Assembly: GCA_020853575.1 (NCBI GenBank)
Contig: JADYYP010000024.1
Span: 164,687 to 228,686, forward strand
From: Planctomycetota bacterium
GTDB taxonomy: Bacteria > Planctomycetota > UBA1135 > GCA-002686595
DNA: 64,000 nucleotides
Direction of reading: 5' to 3'
Part shown: positions 19,379-28,168 of the stretch, piece after piece
How positions within the stretch are numbered: the first letter of the stretch is position 1
How the letters are laid out: each line of letters begins with the position of its first letter
Notes under the pieces: model-generated
Seen by the model: the letters and a program-made list of their open reading frames with translations, nothing else
What the model was told of the DNA's origin: nothing
Database searches by the model: none
Translations under genes and position numbers: made by a program

Positions 19379-20341
19379 ATGAAGCGCGCACGCCCGTCCC
19401 CCAGCGAGTTGTTCCCCGAGATCGAGCCCTACGCGGAAGGCGAGTTGGCGGTCTCCAAGCTGCACACGATCCACTACGAGGAGTGCGGCAATCCGCGCGG
19501 GAAACCGCTGGTGTTCCTGCACGGCGGGCCGGGCGGCGGCATCGACCCGCTGTACCGCCGCTACTTCGACCCCAAGAAGTGGCGCATCGTGCTGTTCGAC
19601 CAGCGCGGCTGCGGGCGCAGCACTCCGCACGCGGAGCTGCGCGAGAACTCGACCTGGGATCTGGTGCGCGACATCGAAGCGCTGCGCGAGAAGTTGGGCA
19701 TCGAGCGTTGGGTGGTGTTCGGCGGCAGCTGGGGCAGCACGCTCTCGCTGGCCTATGCCCAAACGCATCCGCGGCGCGTGCTCGCCCTGGTGCTGCGCGG
19801 CATCTTCCTGTTGCGCCGCAGCGAGCTCCTGTGGTTCTACCAGGAGGGCGCGAGTCACCTGTTCCCCGATGCCTGGGAGGAGTACCTCGAGCCGATCCCG
19901 GTGCGCGAGCGCGGCGACATGATGAAGGCCTACTACAAGCGCCTGACGAGCCCCAACCGCGCCGTTCGCGCGCGCGCGGCGCGCGCTTGGTCGGTGTGGG
20001 AAGGCACGACCAGCAAGCTGCGCACGGATCCCGAGTTGGTCAAGCGCTTCGCCGGCGGCAAGTTCGCCGATGCCTTCGCGCGCATCGAGGCGCACTACTT
20101 CGTGAACCGCGGCTTCCTCGAGCGCGACGACCAGCTGCTGCGCGGCGCCAAGAAGCTCGCCAAGATCCCGGGCGTGATCGTGCAGGGACGCTACGACGTG
20201 GTGTGCCCGATGCGCTCGGCCTGGGACCTGCACCGCGCTTGGCCCCAGGCCAAGCTGATCGTCGTGCCCGACGCGGGCCACTCGATGACCGAACCCGGCA
20301 TCCGCGCCGCGCTGGTCTCCGAGACCGACGCGTTCGCCTGA
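19379..20341 (+). CDS. pip: Proline iminopeptidase (prolyl aminopeptidase)
   Basis: A 320-residue S33-family alpha/beta hydrolase from the ATG at 19379, which removes N-terminal proline from peptides in the cytoplasm. Landmarks are the oxyanion motif HGGPGGG (48-54), FDQRGCGRSTPH (73-84), the nucleophile elbow GGSWGS with Ser117, and the C-terminal VQGRYDVVCP and DAGHSMTEPG segments carrying Asp and His. The length is close to the usual ~315-320. It has no signal peptide. It is divergent from the P-domain protein (about 210 bp between) and followed by an unrelated membrane protein. Confidence 0.92.
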   Translation: MKRARPSPSELFPEIEPYAEGELAVSKLHTIHYEECGNPRGKPLVFLHGGPGGGIDPLYRRYFDPKKWRIVLFDQRGCGRSTPHAELRENSTWDLVRDIEALREKLGIERWVVFGGSWGSTLSLAYAQTHPRRVLALVLRGIFLLRRSELLWFYQEGASHLFPDAWEEYLEPIPVRERGDMMKAYYKRLTSPNRAVRARAARAWSVWEGTTSKLRTDPELVKRFAGGKFADAFARIEAHYFVNRGFLERDDQLLRGAKKLAKIPGVIVQGRYDVVCPMRSAWDLHRAWPQAKLIVVPDAGHSMTEPGIRAALVSETDAFA

Positions 20342-20371
20342 GCGCGGCCGACCAGCACCCGCAACGCCGCG

Positions 20372-20935
20372 GTGAAGAGCTACTCCACGCGCAACGACGT
20401 GCTGTCGAAGCCCACCACCTTGACGCTCGTCGCAGACGCGCTGCGGGTCGAGGTCGAGGGCTCGGCGACGCGCACGATCCCCCTGTCCACGGTCGAGGAA
20501 CTGCGCCTTTCATTCGCGCCCACGGGTGCCGAGCACGCGCGCTTTCGCGCGAGCCTGAGGGCGGCGCGCGAGCGCGAGATCGTGTTCTTCAACCGGCGCT
20601 ACCGCGGGCTCTACGACTTCGAGGACACGAGCGCGGAGTACGTCGCGTTCCTGCGCGAGCTCCACCTCGAGCTCGCCGCGCGCGCGCCGGCGTGTCGCTT
20701 CGTCGCCGGCTGCGGTGGCTTGCGCTATCTGGTCAACGTGCTCGCGCTGGCGATCGCGGCTCTCGCGGTGCTGGGCGCCGTGGTGTACTTCCTCATCGTC
20801 GGATTGGTGTGGTTGGTTCTGCTCAAGCTGGTGTTGATCGCATTCGCGCTCCCGACCGCGCTGCGCTGGCTCGCGCGCAACAAGCCTCGCGGCTACGCGC
20901 CGCGTGCCATTCCGAGCGACGTCCTGCCGGGCTAG
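20372..20935 (+). CDS. Predicted membrane protein with N-terminal PH-like domain
   Basis: Not recognised at family level. A 187-residue protein from a GTG at 20372. Residues ~1-110 form a beta-rich region (TLTLVADALRVEVEG, IPLSTVEELRLSF, REIVFFNRRYRGLYDF) compatible with a PH-like fold, often found in front of membrane segments. Residues ~123-165 are strongly hydrophobic (LVNVLALAIAALAVLGAVVY then VWLVLLKLVLIAFALP), giving two membrane helices, and the tail is basic and cytoplasmic. It follows pip by 30 bp and may be co-transcribed. Confidence 0.65.
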   Translation: MKSYSTRNDVLSKPTTLTLVADALRVEVEGSATRTIPLSTVEELRLSFAPTGAEHARFRASLRAAREREIVFFNRRYRGLYDFEDTSAEYVAFLRELHLELAARAPACRFVAGCGGLRYLVNVLALAIAALAVLGAVVYFLIVGLVWLVLLKLVLIAFALPTALRWLARNKPRGYAPRAIPSDVLPG

Positions 20936-21048
20936 CCGAGCGCGGACGGCCAGCGCGCGAGGAGCTCACGCTCTCGACGTCCGGCGACGGTGGGGTGACG
21001 GCGCCTCCCATTTCCCGAGAGCGCGCATGCGCGCTCAAGATCGAGCGC

Positions 21049-21870
21049 TCACAGTCCGAGCAGGCGCAGCGCCAACTGCGGCTGGAGATTGGCCTGGGAC
21101 AAGACGCTCACCGACAGTTGCTGCAGGATCGAATTGCGCATCATGTCCGCGGTCTCGAGCGCGATGTCCACGTCGCGGATGCGCGACTCGGCCGCCGAGA
21201 GGTTCTCGCGCGAGTTGAGGATCGAACGGATCGCGCTCTCCAGTCGATTCTGAGTCGCGCCGAGCCCGCCGCGCACCTGATTGACGTCGTCCAGCGCGCC
21301 GTCGAGCGCGCTCAGCGCCGTGTTCGCGCCTCCGACGCTCGCCAGCGAGAGCGACCCGATGCCGAGCGTCGTCGCCGTGATGTCGCCCAGCGAGATGGCG
21401 ATGGTCTCGCCGGCGTTCGTGCCGACTTGGATCGAGAGCGTGGACGCCAGACCGTCGAGTAGGCCGACTCCGTTGAAGCTGGTTTGGGAGGCCACGCGCG
21501 CGATCTCGACGATCAGCGACTGGAACTCGGTGTCGAGCGTGGCGCGATCGGACGTCGACAGCGTCCCGTTCGAGGCCTGCACCGCGAGCTCGCGCATGCG
21601 GATCAAGTTGTTGTCGACCTCGGCCAGCGCACCCTCGGCCGTCTGCACCAGAGACACGCCGTCCTGGGCGTTGCGGCTGGCTGCGGTCAGTGAACGAATC
21701 TGCGCGCGCATGCGCTCCGAGATGCCGAGCCCCGCGGCGTCGTCGGCCGCGGTCGCGATCCGCAGACCACTCGAGAGCCGCGCGAAGTTGCCCTGCAGAC
21801 GCGCTGTCACGCTCGCCAGGTTGCGCTGAGCGGTGAGCGCGGAGACGTTCGTGTTGACGCGCAGTCCCAT
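21049..21870 (-). CDS. Flagellin (minimal D0-D1 type)
   Basis: A 273-residue flagellin from the ATG at 21870; the in-frame ATG 45 bases upstream would add a non-flagellin leader. The N-terminal D0/D1 domain is canonical ([57 protein letters not shown]). The C-terminal D1/D0 half is also canonical ([45 protein letters not shown]). The central variable D2/D3 region is almost absent, so the filament surface would be nearly bare. No flagellar assembly or chaperone genes lie in the window. It is probably exported by the flagellar type III system. Confidence 0.93.
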   Translation of the reverse strand: MGLRVNTNVSALTAQRNLASVTARLQGNFARLSSGLRIATAADDAAGLGISERMRAQIRSLTAASRNAQDGVSLVQTAEGALAEVDNNLIRMRELAVQASNGTLSTSDRATLDTEFQSLIVEIARVASQTSFNGVGLLDGLASTLSIQVGTNAGETIAISLGDITATTLGIGSLSLASVGGANTALSALDGALDDVNQVRGGLGATQNRLESAIRSILNSRENLSAAESRIRDVDIALETADMMRNSILQQLSVSVLSQANLQPQLALRLLGL

Positions 21871-22354
21871 GGCCTCGCGGCGTCGAGCCGCACACGCGCA
21901 GTCGTCGACCCGCATCGACGATCTTCAGCTGCGCGCGCGAAACCGCGCGGGCCGACGAGGCCCGCGGATCGACTCGGAAAGTGCTTCCACGCACTCAACC
22001 CGGGAAGCGCCCGGCGCTGGCCCCCACACAGCTCGAGCGTGTTGCCCTCGGGGTCGACCACCCAGCCGAACTTGCCGCACTCGGAGACCTCGGTGCGCGT
22101 GTCGACCTGGCAGCCCGCGGCGCGCAGCTCGGCCAACACGCGCTCGAGCTCGCGGCGGCGCAGCGTCGCGCCACCCCAGGCCAGAGTCTCCAGTCCGAGG
22201 TGCGCGCGGCAGCACTCAGCCAGAGCTTTGGAACGCGGGCCTTCGCTTACACCCCACCGACGCCGGTCACGCGTTGCTTGCTCGTCGCCTCGCGTGCCAC
22301 GCTGCATCGGTCGCTCGCGGACTGCACGCAAGACGGCGTACACTCCAACGTCCC
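21871..22354. other. Intergenic region with one gene remnant
   Basis: Between the flagellin start and the acetyltransferase start lies the degraded VOC/glyoxalase fragment described separately. The remaining sequence must hold the promoter of the flagellin gene on the minus strand. No sigma-28-like or sigma-54-like promoter could be identified with confidence. Confidence 0.5.
22020..22235 (-). pseudogene. VOC/glyoxalase-family fragment
   Basis: The minus-strand frame encodes LRRRELERVLAELRAAGCQV followed by a Thr-Glu-Ser-Cys stretch and KFGWVVDPEGNTLELCG. This closely matches the C-terminal beta-alpha-beta module of small vicinal-oxygen-chelate proteins, with the metal-ligand Glu in NTLEL. 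The N-terminal module with its His ligand and FYRDVLG-type motif is missing. The frame upstream becomes Arg-rich and unlike any protein, and reading runs on past the normal end point. This is most simply the 3' remnant of a lost gene. Boundaries are approximate. Confidence 0.65.
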
Positions 22355-22858
22355 ATGGAAGTCGCCTCGACCGAGCGCCTCGTCTTGCGCGAGCTCACTG
22401 CCGACGACGCCGCCGAGATGTTCGCGCTCAACGCCGATCCCGAGGTCCTGCGCTACCTGAGCGATGTGCCCTACGCGTCGGTCGACGCGGCGCGCGCGTT
22501 CTTGGAGGCCTACCCCGAGTACCGCAGGCGCGGCTTCGGTCGCTGGGCAGTCATCGAGCGCGAGAGCAACTCCTTCGTCGGTTGGTGCGGACTCAAGGAC
22601 ATCGCCGGCGTGGTCGACCTGGGGTACCGCTTGCACCGTCGGTTTTGGAGCCGTGGATTCGCGACGGAGGCGGCGCGCGCCAGCCTGCGCCTGGGGTTCG
22701 AGCGCTTCGCGCTGGAGCGCGTCGTTGGACGCGCGTTGCCCGCGAACCTCGCGTCGCGCCGCGTGCTCGAGAAATGCGGCATGCGGCTGTGGAAGCGCGC
22801 GCCTCACGACGGGTTCGACGATGTCGTGCACTACGTCGTCGAGCGAGGTGCGCCGTGA
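22355..22858 (+). CDS. GNAT acetyltransferase, RimJ/RimL type
   Basis: A 167-residue Acetyltransf_3-type protein from the ATG at 22355. It starts with STERLVLRELTADDAAEMF, has FVGWCGLKD and VVDLGYRLHRRFWSRGFATEA, where the RGFATEA segment binds acetyl-CoA pyrophosphate, and ends with NLASRRVLEKCGMRLWKR. Such enzymes acetylate protein N termini, polyamines or antibiotics; the substrate is not deducible. Its stop overlaps the GTG start of the uracil-DNA glycosylase (GTGA), so the genes are translationally coupled. Confidence 0.9.
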   Translation: MEVASTERLVLRELTADDAAEMFALNADPEVLRYLSDVPYASVDAARAFLEAYPEYRRRGFGRWAVIERESNSFVGWCGLKDIAGVVDLGYRLHRRFWSRGFATEAARASLRLGFERFALERVVGRALPANLASRRVLEKCGMRLWKRAPHDGFDDVVHYVVERGAP

Positions 22859-23517
22859 ACGTGCCGCACAGCTGGCGCGAGGCACTGTCCCGTGCCGTCG
22901 ACAGCCCGTCGTTCGCCAGGCTCGCGAGTTTCGTCGAGGCCGAGCGCGCCGAGCACGAGGTGTTCCCGCCGCGCGAGGACGTCTTCGCGGCGCTCGAGCG
23001 CACTCCGCCGACGCACGTGCGTGCCGTGTTGCTCGGCCAGGATCCATACCACGACGTGGGGCAGGCCCACGGCTTGTGTTTCTCCGTGCGACGCGGCACG
23101 GCGCTCCCGCCCTCCCTGCGCAACGTGTTCAAGGAGCTGAAGAGCGACCTCGGCTGCGACGCGCCCGGACACGGGGACCTGGGAGCCTGGGCGGAACGCG
23201 GCGTGCTGTTGCTCAACAGCGTGCTGACCGTGCGAGCCCACGCGGCTGGATCGCACCGCGGTCGCGGCTGGGAGCAGTTCACCGATGCCGTGCTCGAGCA
23301 CGTGTGCACGGCGCCGCACGTGGTGTTCCTGTTGTGGGGCAAGGACGCGCGCGACAAGGCCAAGCGCATCGACACGCGCCGGCACGGGATCGTCGAATGC
23401 GCGCACCCCTCGCCGCTCTCGGCGCGCAAGTTCCTCGGCAGTCGGCCGTTCTCGCGCGCCAACGCCGCACTTCGCGAGCAGGGTCAGGCCGAGATCGATT
23501 GGAGCTTGCCGTCGTGA
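22855..23517 (+). CDS. ung: Uracil-DNA glycosylase, family 1
   Basis: A 220-residue enzyme from a GTG start at 22855; it excises uracil from DNA to begin base-excision repair. It carries the family-1 water-activating motif GQDPYH (61-66, catalytic Asp63), the uracil-binding LLLNSVLTVR with Asn121, VVFLLWGKDA, and the minor-groove loop HPSPLSA (184-190). Length is normal. It sits between an acetyltransferase and a C25-like peptidase with overlapping start and stop codons on both sides (22855-22858 and 23515-23519), so the three genes form one tight unit despite unrelated functions. Confidence 0.95.
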   Translation: MNVPHSWREALSRAVDSPSFARLASFVEAERAEHEVFPPREDVFAALERTPPTHVRAVLLGQDPYHDVGQAHGLCFSVRRGTALPPSLRNVFKELKSDLGCDAPGHGDLGAWAERGVLLLNSVLTVRAHAAGSHRGRGWEQFTDAVLEHVCTAPHVVFLLWGKDARDKAKRIDTRRHGIVECAHPSPLSARKFLGSRPFSRANAALREQGQAEIDWSLPS

Positions 23518-24839
23518 TGCTCGCCCCTTGGGCCTTCGTGCTCGCGACCTCGAGTGCGCACGCTCCGCAAGACGACGAGCGGCCGGCGTTGTCGATCCTG
23601 TGTCCCGCAGCGTGGATCGAGCTCGCCCGACCTTTGGCGGAAGCGCGCTCGAAACAGCTCGCGCTCGAGCTCACCGCGCTGGAGGACGTGCTCGCGAGCT
23701 CCAGCGAAGGCGACGCACCCGAACGCATCAAGCGCCATCTGTTCGAGGCCTGGCGCACGCGGCGCGTGCGCTATGCGTTGTTGGTCGGCGACTCCGACGT
23801 GTTCCCGGTGCGCTTCATGGCGCTCGATCGCTTCACGCCCGCAGCGGCCAACTTCGCTTTCTACGCCTGCGACCTGTACTACGCCGACGTGGCGCGCGCC
23901 GACGGCTCGTTCGACGATTGGAATGCGCACCGGGAAGGCCCGTTCGCGCGCTACTTCGGCGAAGTGCGCGGTGAGGCGCTCAAGTCCGATCCGATCAACA
24001 TGGACGCGATTTCCTACGTGCCCGAGCTGGCCGTGGGCCGTTTTCCGGTCTCGACGCCCGAAGAGCTGCACGCCGTCGTCGCCAAGACTCTGACCTGGGT
24101 GCCGCGCGGCGAGCACGCCTCGCTGTGGATCCACGCCGGCGGCTGGATCGACGAGCGCGAGCGCGTCCAACGCATTCTCACGCAGCAAGGTGAGCTCGGA
24201 GCGCGCACCGCGGCGCAACTCTTCGGAGGAGCGGATGCTCTGCCGACGCGCGCCAGCGTGGTCGCCGCCTGGAGCGGTGCCGTCGACACGATTTACCACC
24301 TTGGCCACGGCTCGCCGGCCACTTGGGAAGGTTGCCTCGCGTTGGAGGACCTGGGACTGTTGCGCGAGCGACGCCCGCTGATCGCGCTGTCCGCGGGCTG
24401 CAATACCGCCGAGTTCTGCGTCGAGCCGCCCTACCACGCCTACCTCGACGAGCACGGCATCCAGCACCGCGGCACCAACGCCGGCGAGACCTTCGCGACT
24501 CCACCAGCGCCGCCCGCGAGCCTGCAGCCCGGGCCCTACGACCTGACCGGCATCGGCGAGGAGCTCGTGCGCGCGCCCAGTGGCGGCGCGGTCGTCTACA
24601 TCGGCTGCGCCACGGGCGCACAGCCCTGTGCGGTGACACTGCTCGAGCAGTTCGCGCTCAGCGCCAGCCGCTCCGACTGCGCGCGCGCCGGAGACGCCTG
24701 GCGCACCGCGGTCGCGCGCTACCACGAGCTCGAGCACCTGGCGGAGCTGCGGCCCAACGAAGACTGGTATCCGCCGGCGGTCTACTTCCAGGCGATGAAG
24801 TTCCTCTACTTCGGTGACCCGAGCCTGCCGTTGCGCTGA
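23517..24839 (+). CDS. C25 (gingipain-like) cysteine peptidase family protein
   Basis: A 440-residue protein from the ATG at 23517, which overlaps the ung stop by one base. A short hydrophobic N terminus (about 1-16) may be a signal peptide. The body resembles the peptidase C25 domain: VRYALLVGDSDVFPVRF (about 84-100), ELAVGRFPVSTPEEL, IYHLGHGSP with catalytic-type His264, and LIALSAGCNTAEF with Cys295. The His and Cys spacing fits the caspase-like C25 fold. Unlike gingipains it has no adhesin repeats, Ig-like domain or C-terminal sorting domain. The substrate is unknown; activity is inferred from the dyad. Confidence 0.8.
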   Translation: MLAPWAFVLATSSAHAPQDDERPALSILCPAAWIELARPLAEARSKQLALELTALEDVLASSSEGDAPERIKRHLFEAWRTRRVRYALLVGDSDVFPVRFMALDRFTPAAANFAFYACDLYYADVARADGSFDDWNAHREGPFARYFGEVRGEALKSDPINMDAISYVPELAVGRFPVSTPEELHAVVAKTLTWVPRGEHASLWIHAGGWIDERERVQRILTQQGELGARTAAQLFGGADALPTRASVVAAWSGAVDTIYHLGHGSPATWEGCLALEDLGLLRERRPLIALSAGCNTAEFCVEPPYHAYLDEHGIQHRGTNAGETFATPPAPPASLQPGPYDLTGIGEELVRAPSGGAVVYIGCATGAQPCAVTLLEQFALSASRSDCARAGDAWRTAVARYHELEHLAELRPNEDWYPPAVYFQAMKFLYFGDPSLPLR

Positions 24840-24849
24840 ACGACGCGCA

Positions 24850-24880
24850 GGGCCGGCGGCTCATCGAGAGCAACCGGCCC
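24850..24880. terminator. Stem-loop between convergent genes
   Basis: GGGCCGG (24850-24856) pairs with CCGGCCC (24874-24880) around a 17-base loop, between the stops of the C25-like peptidase (+) and the secreted protein (-). There is no clear U-tract. It may be a bidirectional terminator or simply GC-rich sequence. Confidence 0.35.
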
Positions 24881-24918
24881 CACACGGGTTCACACGGCGT
24901 TCGAGCGCCCGAGCTCGC

Positions 24919-26103
24919 TTAGGGACACAGATCGAAGCGCAGTGCATTCGAGAGGATCGTGGTCTTGGTCGAGAGTGGATCGCGCATCCACAACTGCGCT
25001 TCGAAGCGCGCACCGGTCGTGCGCGGATTCCCGAACGCGCCGGGGTTGGTCGCCATGAAGGCGTTCCAATCGGACGCGAAGGCACCAGTGCATCCGGTGG
25101 TCCCGCCCGAGCTCTGCACGTTCATGCGTTGCGTTGGAGCCTTGACGCACAGGTAGCTCGTGTTGCCCATCCCCCACTGCACCGGAATGAACCCCGGGTT
25201 CGCGACGGCATAGAAGAACAGGCCCGTGCGTTGCGCGTCGACGTTCGCGCTCGTAAGCGTGAAGCCCGAGCTCGCCGAGGCGCTCGGCGAGCCCGCGAAC
25301 GAAATCGCCGGCGAGCAACCCGAGACGGTCGTGCCGACGGTGCAATACGTCGTGGGCGTCGAGCACGACACAGGCCCGAGCCATGCTCCACCGCCGTTTT
25401 GCGAGGACGGGTAGGGATTGGTGAACGGCACGTAGACGCCACCCGCGCCCTGGCCCAGGTCGTAGGAATAGAACGAGTCGGTCGGATGGGTCGCGACCAT
25501 GAAGGCCCGATTGCCGCCGACGGCCATCCCGCGGCACATGCCGTAGCTGTTGGGCGGGCTGCCCTGCAAGAAGGTCAGCGTTCCGGCATTGGGGTCGATG
25601 CGATAGAGCCCGGTCGGCGAGCCGTACTCGGTGAATCCGTAGAGCATCCCGTCGGCCTGATTGCCGTCGAGCGCGAAGAAGCGATAGCCCTGAGCGCTGG
25701 TGTCGACCTTCAGCGTGCCGGCGCCAGTCGATGGATCGATCTCGTAGATGCCCATCGGCGAGGCGTAGTTGGCGAAGCCGTAGAGCTTGCCGCCGGCGTA
25801 GCCCAGGCCGTAGACGCCGCCGGAGACCTGCACCTGCACGGTGGCGACCGGCGCGGAGACCTGATTCCAGGTGTAGAGCTGCGTGGTGAAGAAGCCACTG
25901 CACAGATACACCGTGTTGCCCGCTCCGCGCGCGGCGCCCTGCACGTCGAAGGGGAATTTGTCGGTGAACGAGACCGCGGGCAGAGCGCTGACGTCGGCCA
26001 CCTTGGTCATCACGGACGAGTCACTCTGACCGACGAACAACTGCGCCCGCGTCGTGCCGCTCAGGGCGGCGACGAACGCACACATGGCTACGACACTCTT
26101 CAT
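24919..26103 (-). CDS. Secreted beta-propeller-like protein with shared C-terminal domain
   Basis: A 394-residue protein from the ATG at 26103 with a clear signal peptide (MKSVVAMCAFVAALSG..., cleavage near residue 20). Residues ~25-245 contain repeated short strands (VYGLGYAGGKLYGFANY, MGIYEIDPSTGAG, MLYGFTEYGSPTGLYRIDP), a pattern expected of a beta-propeller with about six blades. The C-terminal ~145 residues are the shared domain: YCTVGTTVSGC, the divergent block DAQRTGLFFYAV in place of EGQKSGIIFYG, SYLCVKAPTQR and a CTGAF block. It is the most divergent of the six copies. It is probably surface or extracellular; the ligand is unknown. Confidence 0.82.
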   Translation of the reverse strand: MKSVVAMCAFVAALSGTTRAQLFVGQSDSSVMTKVADVSALPAVSFTDKFPFDVQGAARGAGNTVYLCSGFFTTQLYTWNQVSAPVATVQVQVSGGVYGLGYAGGKLYGFANYASPMGIYEIDPSTGAGTLKVDTSAQGYRFFALDGNQADGMLYGFTEYGSPTGLYRIDPNAGTLTFLQGSPPNSYGMCRGMAVGGNRAFMVATHPTDSFYSYDLGQGAGGVYVPFTNPYPSSQNGGGAWLGPVSCSTPTTYCTVGTTVSGCSPAISFAGSPSASASSGFTLTSANVDAQRTGLFFYAVANPGFIPVQWGMGNTSYLCVKAPTQRMNVQSSGGTTGCTGAFASDWNAFMATNPGAFGNPRTTGARFEAQLWMRDPLSTKTTILSNALRFDLCP

Positions 26104-26197
26104 GGGCTGGTGCTCCTGTTGCGGCGCGCTTCTCGATCGCGCTCGGAAAGAGGAGCATGCCACGCACGTGCAATTCGTGCGATGGGACCAATGCAGT

Positions 26198-26222
26198 AGG
26201 AGCGCCGGGGGACGGCGCTCCT
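26198..26222 (-). terminator. Stem-loop downstream of the 26256-27941 gene
   Basis: A perfect 9-bp stem, AGGAGCGCC (26198-26206) with GGCGCTCCT (26214-26222), with a 7-base loop, begins about 34 bases after the stop of the minus-strand secreted-protein gene. No U-run follows on the minus strand, so it is a probable but weak intrinsic terminator. Confidence 0.45.
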
Positions 26223-26255
26223 TTCGCATCACGCATCAAGCGTCGCGCGCGGAAC

Positions 26256-27941
26256 TCAAGGCGCGAGCGTGAACCGCAGCGCCTGGCTCATGTGCGTCGT
26301 GGCCTTGCCGCAAGGCGGGTCGCGGAACCAGGCCTGCATCGAGAAGCTCTCGCCCGCGAACAGCGGTTGCCCGAGTGCGGTCGGGTGCGTCGTCATGTAG
26401 GCGACGAAGTTCAGCATCAACACACCGTCACAGGCGCCCGCCGTGCCGCCGGACATTTGCGCCGGCGTGCGCTGCGTCGGTGCCTTGACGCACAGGAAGC
26501 TCCCGCCGCATCCCCAAGGCCCGAGCGCCGGTCCGGTGATCCCGTAGAAGATGATGCCGGACTTCTGGCCTTCGACGTTGTTCACACCGACCACGAACGG
26601 GCAGGTGAGCGACGCGGTCGGTGTGCCCGCCCAGTTCATCGTCGGCGTGCAGCCGTTCGAGGTCACGCCGGTCGGGCAGTAAGCCGACACGTTCGACTCG
26701 CAGCCATCCGGCACTCCGTTGCCGTTGCAGTCCGGCGCGCCGCCGAGCGCGATGTCGAGCGCGTCCTCGCGACCGTTGCCGTTGCAATCGAACAGCGGCG
26801 CGCGCACGACGTCGAGCGCGTCCAAATCGTCGGGCACGACCGGCAGCATGCGCGCGGTCACCAGCCCCAGGTTCTCGGCCGCGACGAAGATGCCCGGGAA
26901 CGGCGAGAGGCCTCCGGCGACCGGCGGCATCAGGATGTCGCCCGGTTGGATCGGCAAGCCGAACATGCTGTCCGGGGCGCCGACGACGACTGAGTTGGCG
27001 CTGACGGAGAACAACACCATGTCGGTGCCGCCTCCGAGCCACGCGTAGGGCACGGGCGAGGGTTGGAAGCCGGCGACGCCGTTCTCGAAGATCGCCAGCG
27101 CATCGAGGTTGTCGGTTCCGGCGCCGGCGAAGTCGAGACCGAGCGCCACCGGTGGAGCCCACACGAGCGGCACGAGCACGCCCGGGCCGCCCATCATGAT
27201 CGCGCCCGGCAAGTACGGTCCACCCATGCTCGGCGTGCCACACACGTCGGGCACGGGCGAGTCGACCGAGAAGAACACCGGCGGGATCACCGGCATCGCC
27301 GGCGTGTCGAGGTCGAGCGCGTCGAGGTTGTCGCCGGGATCGAGGATCGCACCGATGCAGCCGCCGTGCGGCTCGACCACACCGAGGCCCGGATATCCGA
27401 GCACGCCCGGAGGCGGCAACCCATTGCCGTCGACGGTTTCGGTGTTGCCGCCGATCGCCGGCGGAACGGGACCGGCCGGCAAGCCGATGTCGATGAACAA
27501 GTCCGCGGCGCCTTCGGACACCGGTGCGGGCGTCTCCGAGTTCACGTTGGGCGCGGCCGGCGTCGGCATGCCCACCGACGTGCGCGTCACCGAGAACCAG
27601 AACGAGCCCGGCGGCATCGCCGGCAGCGCGGGGCCATCGAAACCGCGCGAGAGCGCGTCGAGGTCGGCAGGGCCAGGAATCCCGACGCCACCGGGACCGC
27701 CGGGCATCATCACGCGCGGCGGCGGCAGCGGGCCGGGCATCGGATTGAGCGTTCCGGTGCACGGCACGAGCAGGTCGTGCGGCGCGATCGGCGGACCGAA
27801 GGCGCACGAAGGCGAGCCCACGGTCGGGCCTCGGAAGTCGACGCTGAACAGGGTTTGCGCGCGCGCGCTCGCGCCGAGGGCGACCGCGAGGGCCGCGATG
27901 CGCAAGGCCCGACGACGCGACGAGAGTTGAATTCGATTCAT
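26256..27941 (-). CDS. Secreted Gly/Pro-rich protein with dockerin-like calcium loops and shared C-terminal domain
   Basis: A 561-residue protein from the ATG at 27941. A signal peptide (about 1-28, ending ASARAQ) precedes a long Gly-, Pro- and Asp-rich region (30-395) with repeated DNLDALD or DDLDALD and FSVxxxSVG segments. Around residues 395-430 a doubled calcium-loop motif (DCNGNGREDALDI, DCNGNGVPDGCE) resembles dockerin or thrombospondin type 3 repeats. The last ~130 residues are the shared domain with EGQKSGIIFYG, SFLCVKAPTQR and CDGVLMLNF. It is probably an extracellular calcium-stabilised protein. It is preceded by about 230 bp and divergent from the RlmA-like gene. Confidence 0.82.
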   Translation of the reverse strand: MNRIQLSSRRRALRIAALAVALGASARAQTLFSVDFRGPTVGSPSCAFGPPIAPHDLLVPCTGTLNPMPGPLPPPRVMMPGGPGGVGIPGPADLDALSRGFDGPALPAMPPGSFWFSVTRTSVGMPTPAAPNVNSETPAPVSEGAADLFIDIGLPAGPVPPAIGGNTETVDGNGLPPPGVLGYPGLGVVEPHGGCIGAILDPGDNLDALDLDTPAMPVIPPVFFSVDSPVPDVCGTPSMGGPYLPGAIMMGGPGVLVPLVWAPPVALGLDFAGAGTDNLDALAIFENGVAGFQPSPVPYAWLGGGTDMVLFSVSANSVVVGAPDSMFGLPIQPGDILMPPVAGGLSPFPGIFVAAENLGLVTARMLPVVPDDLDALDVVRAPLFDCNGNGREDALDIALGGAPDCNGNGVPDGCESNVSAYCPTGVTSNGCTPTMNWAGTPTASLTCPFVVGVNNVEGQKSGIIFYGITGPALGPWGCGGSFLCVKAPTQRTPAQMSGGTAGACDGVLMLNFVAYMTTHPTALGQPLFAGESFSMQAWFRDPPCGKATTHMSQALRFTLAP

Positions 27942-28168
27942 GGGGAGGACTCGGGTTTCCGGGCTGTTGTTGGCTCGGCTCCGCGCGTGGCGTTCCACAC
28001 GAGGCCGCACGTCGCGGCGAGCCGCTTGGAAGTGACGCGCCAGCCCGCGAGCTGGACAGCCAAGACGGAAAATCCGCGTCAGCGCCGCGCGGAGTCCGCT
28101 CGCGCCCGCAGTTGTCGGTTCCGGCCGGCCTCCGCCGGCTCTACGCTCCCCGGCCGTCGAATCCTCCG

